Shown in pieces: positions 40,686 to 50,233 of a stretch of 64,000 bases of DNA. This stretch comes from Microvirga roseola (GTDB taxonomy: Bacteria; Pseudomonadota; Alphaproteobacteria; Rhizobiales; Beijerinckiaceae): the NCBI RefSeq assembly GCF_020866965.1, contig NZ_JAJATX010000001.1:62001-126000 (forward strand), in the 5' to 3' direction. The position numbers were made by a program, and so were the translations under genes. The notes beneath the pieces are model-generated. The model saw nothing but the letters and a program-made list of their open reading frames with translations. It was not told the DNA's origin and made no database searches. How positions within the stretch are numbered: position 1 is the stretch's first letter; every line of letters begins with the position of its first letter.

Positions 40686-41984
40686 ATGACCGTACCCGCC
40701 GCCACGACCGCCCCACCGCAGAGCACGGCTTCCGGCTCGCTCCTCTCGCGCCTCGAGATCGACGTTCGCATGCTTGGCATGGTGGCGGCGCTCGCCGTCA
40801 TCTGGGTCCTGTTCGACCTCCTGTCGGGCGGCCTGTTCCTGACGCCGCGCAATCTCTGGAACCTGTCGGTCCAGACCGCCTCCATCGCAGTCATGGCGAC
40901 AGGCATGGTGCTCGTCATCGTCACCCGCAACATCGACCTGTCGGTCGGCGCGATCCTCGGCGTGGTCGCCATGATCATCGGCGTGGTGCAGGTGCAGCTG
41001 TTGCCGTCCTGGCTCGGCTTCAATCACTGGCTCACGGCTCCCATCGCCGTTCTCGTCGCGGTGACCGTCGGCGGGCTGATCGGCCTCTTCCAGGGCTGGC
41101 TCATCGCCTACCTCGCCATTCCCTCCTTCATCGTGACGCTCGGCGGTCTGCTCGTCTGGCGCGGCGCGGCCTGGTGGGTCACGACGGGCCAGACCATCGC
41201 CCCCATGGACGCCAACTTCAAGGCGCTCGGCGGCGGCATCGAAGGCGCGCTCGGCGCAACAACCACCTGGATCATCGCCGCCGTCGCCTGCGGGCTGATC
41301 GTCGTGGCGCTCGGCTTCTCCCGCCGTCGGCGAGTCCGTTTCGGCTTCCCCGTTCGCCCGGCCTGGGCGGAGGCCGCCATCGCTCTCGTCGCCTGCGGCG
41401 CAGTGCTCGGGGCGGCGGCCATCGCCAATTCCTATCCGCTTCCCGTCCGCACGGCCCGGCGCTGGGCCGAGGCCAACGGCATTCCCTGGCCGGAAGGCGG
41501 GCTGTTCATTCCGCACGGCGTCGCCCTGCCTGTGCTGGTCGCGATCCTCGTCGGTCTCGTGATGACCTTCCTCGCGCGGCGCATGCGCTTCGGCCGCTAT
41601 GTCTTCGCCATCGGCGGCAATCCGGAGGCGGCGGAGCTGTCGGGCATCAACACCCGCTGGACGCTGATGAAGGTGTTCGGCCTCATGGGATTCCTGTGCG
41701 GCATCTCCGCCTGCATCTCGACCGCGCGCCTCAACGCGGCGACGAACGCGGCGGGCACCCTCGACGAGCTTTATGTGATCGCCTCCGCCGTGATCGGCGG
41801 CACCTCGCTCGCCGGCGGCATCGGCACCATCGCGGGCGCGATGCTCGGCGCCCTCGTCATGCAGTCCCTGCAATCGGGCATGGTGCTGCTCGGCGTCGAC
41901 GCACCGCTGCAGAACATCGTCGTCGGCGCGGTGCTGGTGCTCGCGGTCTGGGTCGATGGCCTCTATCGCCGCCGCATCAAGTAA
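40686..41984 (+). CDS. xylH: D-xylose ABC transporter, permease
   Basis: 432 residues, about ten hydrophobic helices, of the RbsC/XylH family. Features: [83 protein letters not shown]. Length and the DLSVG motif fit XylH rather than the shorter RbsC. ATG at 40686; an upstream in-frame start would run back through the palindrome. xylG follows 13 bases later. Confidence 0.93.
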   Translation: MTVPAATTAPPQSTASGSLLSRLEIDVRMLGMVAALAVIWVLFDLLSGGLFLTPRNLWNLSVQTASIAVMATGMVLVIVTRNIDLSVGAILGVVAMIIGVVQVQLLPSWLGFNHWLTAPIAVLVAVTVGGLIGLFQGWLIAYLAIPSFIVTLGGLLVWRGAAWWVTTGQTIAPMDANFKALGGGIEGALGATTTWIIAAVACGLIVVALGFSRRRRVRFGFPVRPAWAEAAIALVACGAVLGAAAIANSYPLPVRTARRWAEANGIPWPEGGLFIPHGVALPVLVAILVGLVMTFLARRMRFGRYVFAIGGNPEAAELSGINTRWTLMKVFGLMGFLCGISACISTARLNAATNAAGTLDELYVIASAVIGGTSLAGGIGTIAGAMLGALVMQSLQSGMVLLGVDAPLQNIVVGAVLVLAVWVDGLYRRRIK

Positions 41985-41997
41985 GGAAAGACGCGTC

Positions 41998-42777
41998 ATG
42001 CAAGGAAATGGAACGACGCCTCTCGTCGAGATGCGCAACATCTCCATCGCCTTCGGCGGCATCAAGGCGGTGGACGGCGTGTCCGTCGACCTGCGCCCCG
42101 GCGAGGTGGTGGGGCTGCTCGGCCACAACGGCGCGGGCAAGTCGACCCTCATCAAGATTTTGTCGGGCGCCTACAAGCCGGATGCAGGCGAGATCTATGT
42201 CAATGGGGAGCGCGCCGATATCGACACCCCGCGCGACGCCAAGGGCTACGGTATCGAGACCATCTATCAGACGCTGGCGCTCGCCGATAACATCGATGCC
42301 GCCGGCAACATCTTCCTCGGGCGAGAGGTGCTCACGACCTACGGCACGCTGGACGATGCCACGATGGAGGCCGAGACCCGCAAGGTGATGGCGCGCCTCA
42401 ACCCGCATTTCCGCCGCTTCAAGGAGCCGGTAAAGGCCCTGTCCGGCGGCCAGCGCCAGTCGGTGGCGATTGCGCGCGCGATCTACTTCAACGCCCGCGT
42501 TCTCATCATGGACGAGCCGACGGCGGCGCTCGGCCCCGCCGAGACGCAGCAGGTGGCCGATCTCGTGCTGCAGTTGAAGAAGGAAGGCATCGGCATCTTT
42601 CTCATCAGCCACGACATCCACGACGTCTTCGGCCTCGCGGATCGCGTCAGCGTGATGAAGAACGGCAAGCTCGTGGGCTCTGCCAATGTCCAGGACGTCA
42701 CACAGGACGAGGTGCTCGGCATGATCATCCTGGGCAAGTGCCCACCGGGTGCCGTTCCGGGACCGGGCGCAAGCTGA
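41998..42777 (+). CDS. xylG: D-xylose ABC transporter, ATP-binding protein (single-domain)
   Basis: 259 residues with one ATPase domain: Walker [11 protein letters not shown]-loop YQTLALADN, signature [14 protein letters not shown], Walker [13 protein letters not shown], switch His in ISHDIHD. The E. coli XylG is a double-domain protein of about 500 residues; the half-length, FrcA-like form is usual in Hyphomicrobiales and probably acts as a dimer. ATG at 41998 with AAGGAAAG upstream. The dehydrogenase gene is next, 28 bases on. Confidence 0.9.
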   Translation: MQGNGTTPLVEMRNISIAFGGIKAVDGVSVDLRPGEVVGLLGHNGAGKSTLIKILSGAYKPDAGEIYVNGERADIDTPRDAKGYGIETIYQTLALADNIDAAGNIFLGREVLTTYGTLDDATMEAETRKVMARLNPHFRRFKEPVKALSGGQRQSVAIARAIYFNARVLIMDEPTAALGPAETQQVADLVLQLKKEGIGIFLISHDIHDVFGLADRVSVMKNGKLVGSANVQDVTQDEVLGMIILGKCPPGAVPGPGAS

Positions 42778-42805
42778 TCGTCAACAATTCCGCAAGAGAG
42801 ATTCC

Positions 42806-43558
42806 ATGACCCAGACCATCTATCCCTCCCTGAAGGGCAAGGCCGTTCTCGTCACCGGTGGTGCAAGCGGCATCGGCGAGAGCATCGTCCGTTCGTTCCA
42901 TGCTCAGGGGAGCAAGGTCGCGATCCTCGACTACAATGCGGAGGCGGGCGAGGCCCTGGCGAAGGAGCTGGGCGAGCGCGTTCATTTCGAGCACAACGAC
43001 GTGCGCGATGTTCCCGCGCTCCAGGCGGCGATCCGGCGCGCGAGCGAGGCGCTCGGCCCCATCACGATCCTGGTGAACAATGCCGCGCGCGACGACCGGC
43101 ACACCGTCGATCAGGTGACGCCCGAGTACTGGCGTGAGCGCTTCGCCACCAATCTCGACCACCAGTTCTTCGCGGCGCAGGCCGTGCTGCCGGACATGGA
43201 AAAGGCCGGCGGCGGCTCCATCATCAACATGGGCTCGACGAGCTACATGGTGAGCGACGATTCCTTCGCGGCCTACAAGACTGCGAAATCCGCCGTCGTG
43301 GGGCTCACCCGTGCGCTGGCGCGCGAGCTCGGATCCAAGGACATTCGCGTCAACTGCATCGTGCCGGGCTGGATCATGACGCAGCGCCAGATCGACCTGT
43401 GGCTCACGCCCGAAGGCGAAAAGGAGCTGCTCAAGCGTCAGTGCGTGAAGCGCAAGCTCGTGCCACAGGACATCGCCAACTTCGCCCTCTTCCTCGGCTC
43501 GGAGGATTCCAGCGCCATGTCCGCGCAGACCTATCTCGTGGATGGCGGCTGGGTTTAA
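42806..43558 (+). CDS. Short-chain dehydrogenase, probable NAD-dependent D-xylose 1-dehydrogenase
   Basis: 250 residues. SDR features: [11 protein letters not shown] nucleotide loop, [14 protein letters not shown] triad in [20 protein letters not shown], and [10 protein letters not shown]. It shares several blocks with the Caulobacter XylB I recall (start IYPSLKGK, NNAxxDDRH, TPEGE, QCxKxxxVP), and it lies in the xylose uptake operon. It would form D-xylonolactone, opening the Weimberg or Dahms route; downstream enzymes are not in the window. ATG at 42806. Its stop overlaps the convergent AmpG-like stop. Confidence 0.85.
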   Translation: MTQTIYPSLKGKAVLVTGGASGIGESIVRSFHAQGSKVAILDYNAEAGEALAKELGERVHFEHNDVRDVPALQAAIRRASEALGPITILVNNAARDDRHTVDQVTPEYWRERFATNLDHQFFAAQAVLPDMEKAGGGSIINMGSTSYMVSDDSFAAYKTAKSAVVGLTRALARELGSKDIRVNCIVPGWIMTQRQIDLWLTPEGEKELLKRQCVKRKLVPQDIANFALFLGSEDSSAMSAQTYLVDGGWV

Positions 43559-44883
43559 GCGCGCGACCCGGCGCCGAGAGCGGGAACGGCCTTGTCTTCC
43601 GGCGCCTCGTCCTTCTCCCTCACAGTCTTCAACGTGTCACGCCGCACGACGAAGCACAGGATTACCAGGGGGATGCCGATGCTGGCGGTGGCGGTGAAGA
43701 GCAGGGGATAGCCGTAGGCGTCCACCACCGCTCCTGAGGCGCCGCCGATGAGCTTGCCGGGCAGGGCGTAGAGCGAGCTGAGCAGGGCGTATTGGGTCGC
43801 GGCAAATCCCGGCGCGGTCAGGCCTGACATGTAGGCCACGAGAGCCGCGCCCGCAAAGCCACCGGCGAAGTTGTCGACGCTGATCGAGAGGATCAGCAGG
43901 TTGAGGACAGCGCCCTCCGCTGCGAGCCAAGCGAACATCAGGTTCGATCCGGCGGCGATGGCGGCGCCGATCAGCAGGGACCACCAGAGGCCGATGCGGG
44001 TGAGCGCCAGACCGCCGGCGAACGCCCCGATGATGCCGATCCAGACTCCGTAGAGCTTCGAGACGCTCGCGATGTCCGCCTTCGAGAAGCCGAGGTCGAT
44101 GTAGAGCGGATTGGCCATGATGCCGCCCGCGTAGTCGGGAATCCTGTAGCAGGCGATCAGGGCCAGGATCGGAATCAGCATCTTTCCCTTGCGCCGGAAA
44201 AGATCGGCCAGAGGCTCGACGATGGCCTGGGCGAAGGGAAGACGCTGCCGGGCCGGACCCTCGTCAATCCGGGGGGCCAGCAGAGTGCCGATCAGGCCGA
44301 CGCCCATGAGCGCAGCCATGGTGAAGTAGGCGCTCGTCCAGTTGACGAATTCCGCGATGTAGAGCGCGCCCGCACCTGCGGTGATGAGGGCGAGGCGGTA
44401 GCCGAGCAGGAGGCTTGCCGCCATCATGCCCTGGCGCTCCGTCGAGGCCGCATCGATGCGCCAGCCGTCGATGACCACGTCCTGCGTTGCCGAGAAGAAT
44501 GCGACAAGAACGGCAAAGACGATCGTGAGCGTGAGACCGCTCTGCGGGTTGCTCAAGGCCATGCCGGCCAGTCCGGCTGCCAGGGCGAGCTGCGACAGGG
44601 CCATCCAGGCGCGTCGCCGCCCGAGAAGGTTCGAGAGAACCGGCACGTCATAGCGGTCGACGAAGGGAGCCCAGAGGAACTTCAGGGAATAGGCCAGAGC
44701 GACCCAGCTCATCAGCCCGATGAGCGTCAGCGAAATCCCGGCTTCCCGCAGCCAGGCCGAGAGCGTGCTGAAGACGAGAAGGATTGGCAGTCCCGAGGAG
44801 AACCCCAACGGCAGCATGAGCGCGATGCGCCCGTCGGTCAGGACATCGCGAATGGTGAGGCGGCGTTTGGAAACAGGAGCCAT
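43555..44883 (-). CDS. AmpG-like MFS permease (muropeptide importer)
   Basis: 442 residues with about 12 hydrophobic helices. AmpG features: LPLGFSSGLPILLVFSTLSAWLREAGI, LKFLWAPFVDRYDVP, FFSATQDVVIDGWRIDA, YALLSSLYALPGKLIGG. AmpG imports anhydro-muropeptides for recycling; the window's AmgK/MurU genes belong to a recycling branch, in a separate locus. Stop overlaps that of the xylB-like gene; a SIR2-like gene lies 58 bases upstream on the same strand. Confidence 0.86.
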   Translation of the reverse strand: MAPVSKRRLTIRDVLTDGRIALMLPLGFSSGLPILLVFSTLSAWLREAGISLTLIGLMSWVALAYSLKFLWAPFVDRYDVPVLSNLLGRRRAWMALSQLALAAGLAGMALSNPQSGLTLTIVFAVLVAFFSATQDVVIDGWRIDAASTERQGMMAASLLLGYRLALITAGAGALYIAEFVNWTSAYFTMAALMGVGLIGTLLAPRIDEGPARQRLPFAQAIVEPLADLFRRKGKMLIPILALIACYRIPDYAGGIMANPLYIDLGFSKADIASVSKLYGVWIGIIGAFAGGLALTRIGLWWSLLIGAAIAAGSNLMFAWLAAEGAVLNLLILSISVDNFAGGFAGAALVAYMSGLTAPGFAATQYALLSSLYALPGKLIGGASGAVVDAYGYPLLFTATASIGIPLVILCFVVRRDTLKTVREKDEAPEDKAVPALGAGSRA

Positions 44884-44941
44884 GGAACAGTCTTGCGGCT
44901 GACAAAGGGCTACATTGGCACAGGGCGCCGCCGCTACAAAA

Positions 44942-45763
44942 TCACGCCTTTTCTTTCTTTTTTCCTACCGCCTCGCTGAGCTTGGTGAGGAAGACCTCCA
45001 GCGCCTGGTCCGGCGGGCAGTCCTTCTCGGTCAGCACCCGCAGGCCCCATTGCTCCAGCACGGCCTCCTCGACCGGGTTGTGGCGCAGCATGAAGACATA
45101 GGACGGCGGCCGGTCGCGATCGTAACCGGAGCCGATCCAGGTCCGCCAGAGGCGGTGCAGCAGGAAACGGATGTTCAGGTCGCTCATGCTGTAGCCGACG
45201 AAGAGGATCGTCTTGCCCAGCGCATCCGAGCGGAACTTGATGTCGAGGGGCGACTCGAAGGAGAGGCGCTCGAGGTAGTCGGTCTCGGCGATGACGATGG
45301 ATTTATCGTCGTCGAAATCGCCGTGGTACTTCACGATCTGCGTCACGCCATTGCGGACGCGGGCGATGTCCTTGGCATTGACGATCTTCACATAGTCCCT
45401 GCCATGCAGGTCGAAGGCGGTCTCCAGGTTCCGGTCGAAATTGGTGGTGTAGATGATCGGGAAATCGAGGCGGCAGATGAGATCGTGCACGCGGGAGGCT
45501 TTCAGCGCATCCTCCGGAATGCTCCAGTTCCGGTCCATCCAGCTGCGCAAAGGGCCGATGCTGCCCTGCCTCAGGCGGTAGAACTCGGCAAGGGTCAGGT
45601 GGTTGATGTCGCCGTCGAACTGGGAGAGGTCGATTTCGAGCTCCCGGGCGATATGTTCGATGAGGGTCTGCCAGGAGGGAAGGCCGACGGTCATCGAAAC
45701 GCCGGCCCCGGCAAAAAGAATCGCTTGCCGTTCCTCAATGGCTCTGACCAGATCTTCCAGCAC
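44942..45763 (-). CDS. SIR2-like domain protein
   Basis: 273 residues made almost wholly of a SIR2_2-type fold. NAD-binding GAGVS (19-23), TTNFD (106-110), the catalytic-type His147 in KYHGD, and FVGYSMSDLNIRF (188-200). The zinc-ribbon Cys of true sirtuin deacetylases are missing, as in the NADase/defence-type SIR2 group. No other domain or effector partner is fused. GTG start at 45763 with GGGAG six bases upstream. It is divergent from a Nudix hydrolase. Possible roles: NAD-consuming stress or anti-phage effector, or a housekeeping NAD-dependent enzyme; not resolved from sequence. Confidence 0.85.
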   Translation of the reverse strand: MLEDLVRAIEERQAILFAGAGVSMTVGLPSWQTLIEHIARELEIDLSQFDGDINHLTLAEFYRLRQGSIGPLRSWMDRNWSIPEDALKASRVHDLICRLDFPIIYTTNFDRNLETAFDLHGRDYVKIVNAKDIARVRNGVTQIVKYHGDFDDDKSIVIAETDYLERLSFESPLDIKFRSDALGKTILFVGYSMSDLNIRFLLHRLWRTWIGSGYDRDRPPSYVFMLRHNPVEEAVLEQWGLRVLTEKDCPPDQALEVFLTKLSEAVGKKKEKA

Positions 45764-45870
45764 GCAAGACTCCCGACAAGGTTCCGTGCCGCTAACGCGC
45801 AGACCCGCCGCTAAGCTTCAATGGTGCTGCTGGAGCGCCTCGAGGCTCGACCCACAGGAGACACCAGGAC

Positions 45871-46443
45871 GTGACGGCCTACCGCATCATCGACGTCGCA
45901 ACGCTCTATGAGGGTTGGCGCAAGCTGCTCAAATTCACCGTCCGGATGCCCGATGGGCGGACGATGGAGCGCGAGGTGCTCAACAGCGCCCCTGCGGCCG
46001 CCGTTCTGCCCTATGACGCCGAGCGGCGCAGGGTCATTCTGGTCCGGCAGCTGCGCGTGCCGGTCATGCATGTGGAAGGCCATGCCGACATGCTGGAGGC
46101 GGTTGCGGGCATGCTCGACGGCAACGAGCCGGAGGAATGCGCACGCCGCGAGGCCATGGAGGAGGCGGGAGTCCGGCTCGCGACTCTGGAGCCGGTCGGG
46201 ACGGCTTGGTCCGCACCGGGGATCACGACCGAAACGGTCACCATGTTCCTGGCCCCCTACGGCGCCTCAGACCGGGTGGGGGAGGGCGGCGGGCTCGCCG
46301 AGGAACACGAGGATATCGAGGTGGTGGAGATGGGCATCGACGACCTTTCCGCCATGCTGCAGCGGCAGGCCATCACCGACATGAAGACCCTGATCCTGGC
46401 CCAGGCCCTTCAGCTCCGGCATCCGGAGCTGTTCAAGGGCTGA
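45871..46443 (+). CDS. Nudix hydrolase, ADP-ribose pyrophosphatase-like
   Basis: 190 residues. Nudix box at 80-101 with catalytic RREAMEEAGV; the G-x5-E-x7-RE spacing is one residue short (x6) compared with the consensus, while RExxEExG is intact. The domain after it (TAWSAPGITTETVTMFLAPY) and the early EREVLNSAPAAAVLPYD resemble ADP-ribose or GDP-mannose pyrophosphatases (NudK/NudF type). GTG start at 45871, 107 bases from the divergent SIR2-like gene. A link through ADP-ribose is suggestive only. Confidence 0.88.
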   Translation: MTAYRIIDVATLYEGWRKLLKFTVRMPDGRTMEREVLNSAPAAAVLPYDAERRRVILVRQLRVPVMHVEGHADMLEAVAGMLDGNEPEECARREAMEEAGVRLATLEPVGTAWSAPGITTETVTMFLAPYGASDRVGEGGGLAEEHEDIEVVEMGIDDLSAMLQRQAITDMKTLILAQALQLRHPELFKG

Positions 46444-46454
46444 GGGGCTTCCCT

Positions 46455-47354
46455 TCAGGGGCCGATTGCGCCCGAGGCCGCGGCATCGATCCGGGCGACC
46501 GTTCTGGGATCGAGGCCGAGCGCGGCGGAAAGGTGGGCGAGGAAAACGCGCTCCTCGACGGAGTTCGGCGTGATGATGTGCCGGGCCGCCGAATAGACCT
46601 GCTCCGCCATGGCGGGCGTCTTCACGGCGGCGGCAAGATCCGCCACGCTCGCCGGGCGGCTCAGCTCCGCCTCGACCATCGCCATGCCTTCGCCTACGAA
46701 ACCGGCCCGTTCGAGGGTGCCCAGGATGCGCTCGCGCTCCTCCGGGTCGATGCGCCCGTCAGCGGCCGCCGCCGCGATCATGGCGCGCATGATTAGGAGA
46801 GCGGTCTCGCCGCTGTGATCGGCCACCGGAGCGGGAAGAGCGGCCGGTGCGGCCGGGAGGGTCGTTGCCGTGGCCTCGATCAGGGGTGCGGAAGGGTCCT
46901 TCCTCATGAAGCGGCTGAAGAAGGCGGTCCCCTTCACCCTGGCGCTGGTGGCGAGCCTGCGCGTGGCCTGGGAATTGACCACGGCCTTCGTCACGCCGAG
47001 AACGACGGCATTGGCGACCGCGTTGCCCTGAGGCGTCTTCAGAAATTCCTGGGTCCTCTTGAGCAGCAGGTCCGTCAGGTCCGCGGGCGGCGGCGGGGCG
47101 GACTGCCTGGCCGGAGCAGGCTCGGGTGCCGCATTCGGATCCTCCGGGGTCGCGTCGGAGGGCGGCGGTGGGGGTGGAGGCTGGTTCGCGAAGCCGATCA
47201 GCTCGCTCAACAGGGTTCCGGCGCCCAGAGAGCCGGCGGCAGCCGGCTTCGTCTCGGCGGGCCTGAGTTCCGCGGGCGCCGGACCGGCCGGAGCGGGAGC
47301 GGCTGGGGCAGCCTGCGTGCCCAGGGCGTCGAGAAGTTTCTTGGCGTCGAACAT
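46455..47354 (-). CDS. DUF533/TerB-like domain protein with proline-rich linker
   Basis: 299 residues. A Pro/Ala-rich N-terminal third (including PPPPPPP near residue 60) leads to a helical TerB/YebE-like C-domain: LLIMRAMIAAAAADGRIDPEERERILGTLERAG and VFLAHLSAALGLDPRTVARID. DUF533 proteins such as YebE are inner-membrane or periplasmic and often stress-induced; a middle stretch NAVANAVVLGVTKAVV is only weakly hydrophobic. Convergent with the Nudix gene with an 11-base gap. The 177-residue tail-anchored gene lies 75 bases upstream on the same strand. Confidence 0.82.
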   Translation of the reverse strand: MFDAKKLLDALGTQAAPAAPAPAGPAPAELRPAETKPAAAGSLGAGTLLSELIGFANQPPPPPPPSDATPEDPNAAPEPAPARQSAPPPPADLTDLLLKRTQEFLKTPQGNAVANAVVLGVTKAVVNSQATRRLATSARVKGTAFFSRFMRKDPSAPLIEATATTLPAAPAALPAPVADHSGETALLIMRAMIAAAAADGRIDPEERERILGTLERAGFVGEGMAMVEAELSRPASVADLAAAVKTPAMAEQVYSAARHIITPNSVEERVFLAHLSAALGLDPRTVARIDAAASGAIGP

Positions 47355-47429
47355 GGACTTAATCCTAAGAACTCTGAGTTCCTTACCTGAGGATCGTCCG
47401 GCGGCGCAAATCGTCGGCGGGAGAGGCGC

Positions 47430-47963
47430 TTAGAAGACGGTCGAGACCACGGTGGAGAGCAGGCTCCAGATCATCATGGCGCCCATGGCGTAGTAGATCC
47501 ATTTCGGCATTCCGCCAGGAGCGGCCGCCACGCGCGACTGGGCGTCCACCGCATTGATGAGCTCCGCCTGCACCTTCTGGCCCTTGAGGACGAGGAGCGT
47601 CAGGCCCTGGATCGCCTCCGCCTGGGCGTTGAGCAGGGACGCGATATGCGGCTGGCGGGCTGCCGGATCCGGCGTTTCGTCCATCTGGGAAAGGGAATGC
47701 CCGATCTGGCCGATGGCGTTGCGCATCACGTCGAAGCTCTGCCTCTGCTCCGCCAGAAGGACCCGCGCCTGGGTCAGCGGGTCGGGCCCGTGCGACTGGG
47801 CAGCCTGGGAGAGGTGCTGCATCAGCCCGTCCTGCCCTTTCAGGAAGGCGGCCCGCAGGGCCCTGCCGGCATCGGTGGACATGGCCGACCGGGTGATGCC
47901 GGCGGCCTTGCTCGCGAGCTTGCCGGCATCGGTATTCAAAAAGGATTCGCGGGTCGGTTCCAT
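47430..47963 (-). CDS. Tail-anchored helical protein of unknown function
   Basis: 177 residues; ATG at 47963. Mostly Gln-rich helix (HLSQAAQSHGPDPLTQARVLLAEQ) with two recurring short elements TDAGKLASKAAG and TDAGRALRAAF near the start, and one hydrophobic C-terminal segment WIYYAMGAMMIWSLLSTVV. No signal peptide, so N-in with a C-terminal anchor is likely. Upstream lie two inverted repeats (48015-48046 and 48078-48095). Not recognised. Confidence 0.75.
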   Translation of the reverse strand: MEPTRESFLNTDAGKLASKAAGITRSAMSTDAGRALRAAFLKGQDGLMQHLSQAAQSHGPDPLTQARVLLAEQRQSFDVMRNAIGQIGHSLSQMDETPDPAARQPHIASLLNAQAEAIQGLTLLVLKGQKVQAELINAVDAQSRVAAAPGGMPKWIYYAMGAMMIWSLLSTVVSTVF

Positions 47964-48014
47964 AAGGGCATGGGCCTAAAGGCAAAGACTAGGAATCGCC
48001 ACATATCCGTTCTG

Positions 48015-48046
48015 ATTTCGAATTGCTACGCTTTATCATTCGAAAT
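48015..48046. promoter_or_regulatory. Inverted repeat upstream of the tail-anchored gene
   Basis: ATTTCGAAT and ATTCGAAAT are perfect nine-bp arms 14 bases apart, 52 bases before the start at 47963. AT-rich region, likely the promoter of the tail-anchored/DUF533 unit; a two-subunit regulator could bind the arms. Confidence 0.5.
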
Positions 48047-48077
48047 TCAGTGACTCCTCAACGTCATCTTTCCCAAT

Positions 48078-48095
48078 TGTGTGCCACGGCACACA
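48078..48095. promoter_or_regulatory. Perfect palindrome past the fghA stop
   Basis: TGTGTGCC-AC-GGCACACA, eight-bp arms. It follows fghA on the minus strand by 22 bases and could be a terminator, but has no T-run, so an operator for the next gene is as likely. Confidence 0.45.
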
Positions 48096-48116
48096 GAAAC
48101 AACGTTCGCTAGAACT

Positions 48117-48965
48117 CTAGAGGTCTCCCAATCTCTTCGCGTGCCAGCGCAGGTGGTCTTCGATGAAGCTGGCGATGAAGAAGTAGGAATGGTCGTAGCC
48201 TTCCTGCATCCTCAGGATCAGCGGCTGGCCGGCCCTCGCGCAGGCCTCCTCCAGAAGCTGGGGCTTGAGTTGGTTCTCCAGGAAGGTGTCGGCCGTGCCT
48301 TGGTCGACCAGAAGATCGGGCAGGCGCGCGCCGTCCGCGATCAGGGCGCAGGCATCGTAATCGCGCCAGGTGGAGCGGTCCTGTCCGAGATAGCCCGCCA
48401 GCGCTTTCTCGCCCCAAGGGCAGTTCATCGGCGAGGCGATGGGGGCGAAGGCGGAGACCGAGCGGAAACGGTCCGGATTGCGCAGGGCAATGGTCAGTGC
48501 CCCGTGCCCGCCCATGGAATGGCCCATGATGCCCTGACGCGTCATGTCGGCCGGGAGCTCACGCCCGATCAGCTCCGGCAGCTCCCGGGAGAGATAGGAG
48601 TACATCCGGTAGTGCCGCACCCAGGGGGGCTGCGTCGCGTCCACATAGAAGCCGGCGCCGAGACCGAAATCGTAAGCGCCTTCCGGGTCGTCCGGCACGC
48701 CCTCGCCCCTCGGGCTCGTATCCGGCGCGACCAGGATCAGGCCGAGCTCCGAGGCGACCCGCTGCGCGCCCGCCTTCACGGTGAAGTTCTCCTCCGTGCA
48801 GGTAAGCCCGGACAGGAACCACACCACGGGCGTCCTGCCCTTCTCGGCCTGGGGCGGAACGAAGACCGCCACGCGCATGGGCGTGCCGGTCTCGACCGAG
48901 CCGTGGCGATAGACGGACTGCGTGCCGCCAAAGCAGCGCGACTGCGAGACGGTCTCGAAGCTCAA
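48117..48965 (-). CDS. fghA: S-formylglutathione hydrolase
   Basis: Hydrolyses S-formylglutathione to formate and glutathione, the second step of glutathione-dependent formaldehyde removal. 282 residues of the esterase D family: nucleophile Ser150 in GHSMGG, WFLSGLTCTEENF, DTSPRGEG and GYDHSYFFIASFI (catalytic His). The start is TTG at 48965 with GGAGAG five bases upstream, 13 bases after the frmA stop, so the two genes are an operon. Confidence 0.95.
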   Translation of the reverse strand: MSFETVSQSRCFGGTQSVYRHGSVETGTPMRVAVFVPPQAEKGRTPVVWFLSGLTCTEENFTVKAGAQRVASELGLILVAPDTSPRGEGVPDDPEGAYDFGLGAGFYVDATQPPWVRHYRMYSYLSRELPELIGRELPADMTRQGIMGHSMGGHGALTIALRNPDRFRSVSAFAPIASPMNCPWGEKALAGYLGQDRSTWRDYDACALIADGARLPDLLVDQGTADTFLENQLKPQLLEEACARAGQPLILRMQEGYDHSYFFIASFIEDHLRWHAKRLGDL

Positions 48966-48978
48966 CGGCTCTCTCCGG

Positions 48979-50091
48979 TCAGTAGAGCACGACGGAGCGG
49001 ATCGATTTGCCCTCGTGCATGAGGTCGAAGGCGGTGTTGATCTCGTCGAGCGGCATGGTGTGGGTGATCAGATCGTCGATGTTGATCTTGCCTTCCATGT
49101 ACCAGTCCACGATCTTCGGAACGTCCGTGCGGCCCCGCGCGCCGCCGAAGGCCGTGCCTTTCCAGACGCGGCCGGTGACGAGCTGGAACGGACGGGTCGC
49201 GATCTCCTTGCCTGCATCGGCCACGCCGATGATGATGCTCTCGCCCCAGCCGCGGTGGCAGCATTCGAGCGCCTGGCGCATGACGTTCACGTTGCCGGTA
49301 GCGTCGAACGAGAAGTCCGCGCCGCCGCCCGTGAGATCGATGATCGCCTGCACGACCTTGTCCGTGCCGACCTCGTTGGGGTTGATGAAATCCGTCATGC
49401 CGAACTTCTCGGCCATGGCGCGCTTGGCGGGATTGATGTCGACGCCGATGATCTTGTCCGCGCCCACCATGCGCGCGCCCTGGATCACGTTGAGGCCGAT
49501 GCCTCCCAGGCCGAACACCACGACATTCGCGCCGGGCCAGACCTTCGCCGTGTAGATCACTGCGCCGATGCCGGTGGTGACCCCGCAGCCGATGTAGCAG
49601 ATCTTGTCGAAGGGAGCGTCCTCGCGAATCTTGGCGAGCGCGATCTCCGGCAGAACGGTGAAGTTCGAGAAGGTGGAGCAGCCCATGTAGTGGAGGATGG
49701 GCTCGCCGTCGCAGCGGAAGCGGCTGGTGCCGTCCGGCATGACGCCGATGCCTTGCGTCGAGCGGATGGCGGTGCAGAGATTGGTGCGGCGCGACAGGCA
49801 GGATTTGCAGTTGCGGCATTCGGGCGTGTAGAGCGGGATCACGTGATCGCCGGGCCTGAGCGTGGTCACGCCCGCGCCGACCTCGCGCACGATGCCCGCG
49901 CCCTCGTGGCCCAGGATCGCCGGGAACTTGCCCTCCGGGTCCATGCCCGATAGCGTGTAGGCGTCCGTGTGGCAGACGCCCGTCGCCATGATCTCGACGA
50001 GAACCTCGCCCGCCTTGGGCCCCTCGATGGTGATGGTCTCGATGGTGAGCGGCTTGCCAGCCTCCCACGCCACGGCGGCCCTGGTTTCCAT
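48979..50091 (-). CDS. frmA: S-(hydroxymethyl)glutathione dehydrogenase (class III alcohol dehydrogenase)
   Basis: NAD-dependent oxidation of the formaldehyde-glutathione adduct to S-formylglutathione. 370 residues. Catalytic zinc Cys in [13 protein letters not shown], structural zinc cluster in [20 protein letters not shown] fold [15 protein letters not shown] and the class III signature CGVTTGIGA. Start ATG at 50091. fghA follows; the pair handles formaldehyde from methoxy compounds or C1 metabolism. Confidence 0.97.
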   Translation of the reverse strand: METRAAVAWEAGKPLTIETITIEGPKAGEVLVEIMATGVCHTDAYTLSGMDPEGKFPAILGHEGAGIVREVGAGVTTLRPGDHVIPLYTPECRNCKSCLSRRTNLCTAIRSTQGIGVMPDGTSRFRCDGEPILHYMGCSTFSNFTVLPEIALAKIREDAPFDKICYIGCGVTTGIGAVIYTAKVWPGANVVVFGLGGIGLNVIQGARMVGADKIIGVDINPAKRAMAEKFGMTDFINPNEVGTDKVVQAIIDLTGGGADFSFDATGNVNVMRQALECCHRGWGESIIIGVADAGKEIATRPFQLVTGRVWKGTAFGGARGRTDVPKIVDWYMEGKINIDDLITHTMPLDEINTAFDLMHEGKSIRSVVLY

Positions 50092-50233
50092 GCTCGTGTC
50101 CTCGTTCGTGATTCGGTGAGGGCACTATGTGAACCCGCCTCCCGCAAGGTCAATAGAAGCGGCCGGAGGCTCGACGCTTTCCAGCCGCGCGTTCACGGCA
50201 TATGTCTGCTCGGGACAGAATGAGGATTTCACC

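Noticed and set aside
40563-42155. Minus-strand open frame of 530 codons opposite xylH
   Set aside because: Shadow; Asp/His/Gly-rich from reverse reading of a membrane protein gene.
44942-46443. Classic defence island
   Set aside because: Only a lone SIR2-like and a Nudix gene; no integrase, toxin-antitoxin set, helicase or restriction gene nearby.
48078-48095. Terminator of fghA
   Set aside because: The palindrome is perfect but lacks a T-run; kept as a regulatory site with moderate confidence.
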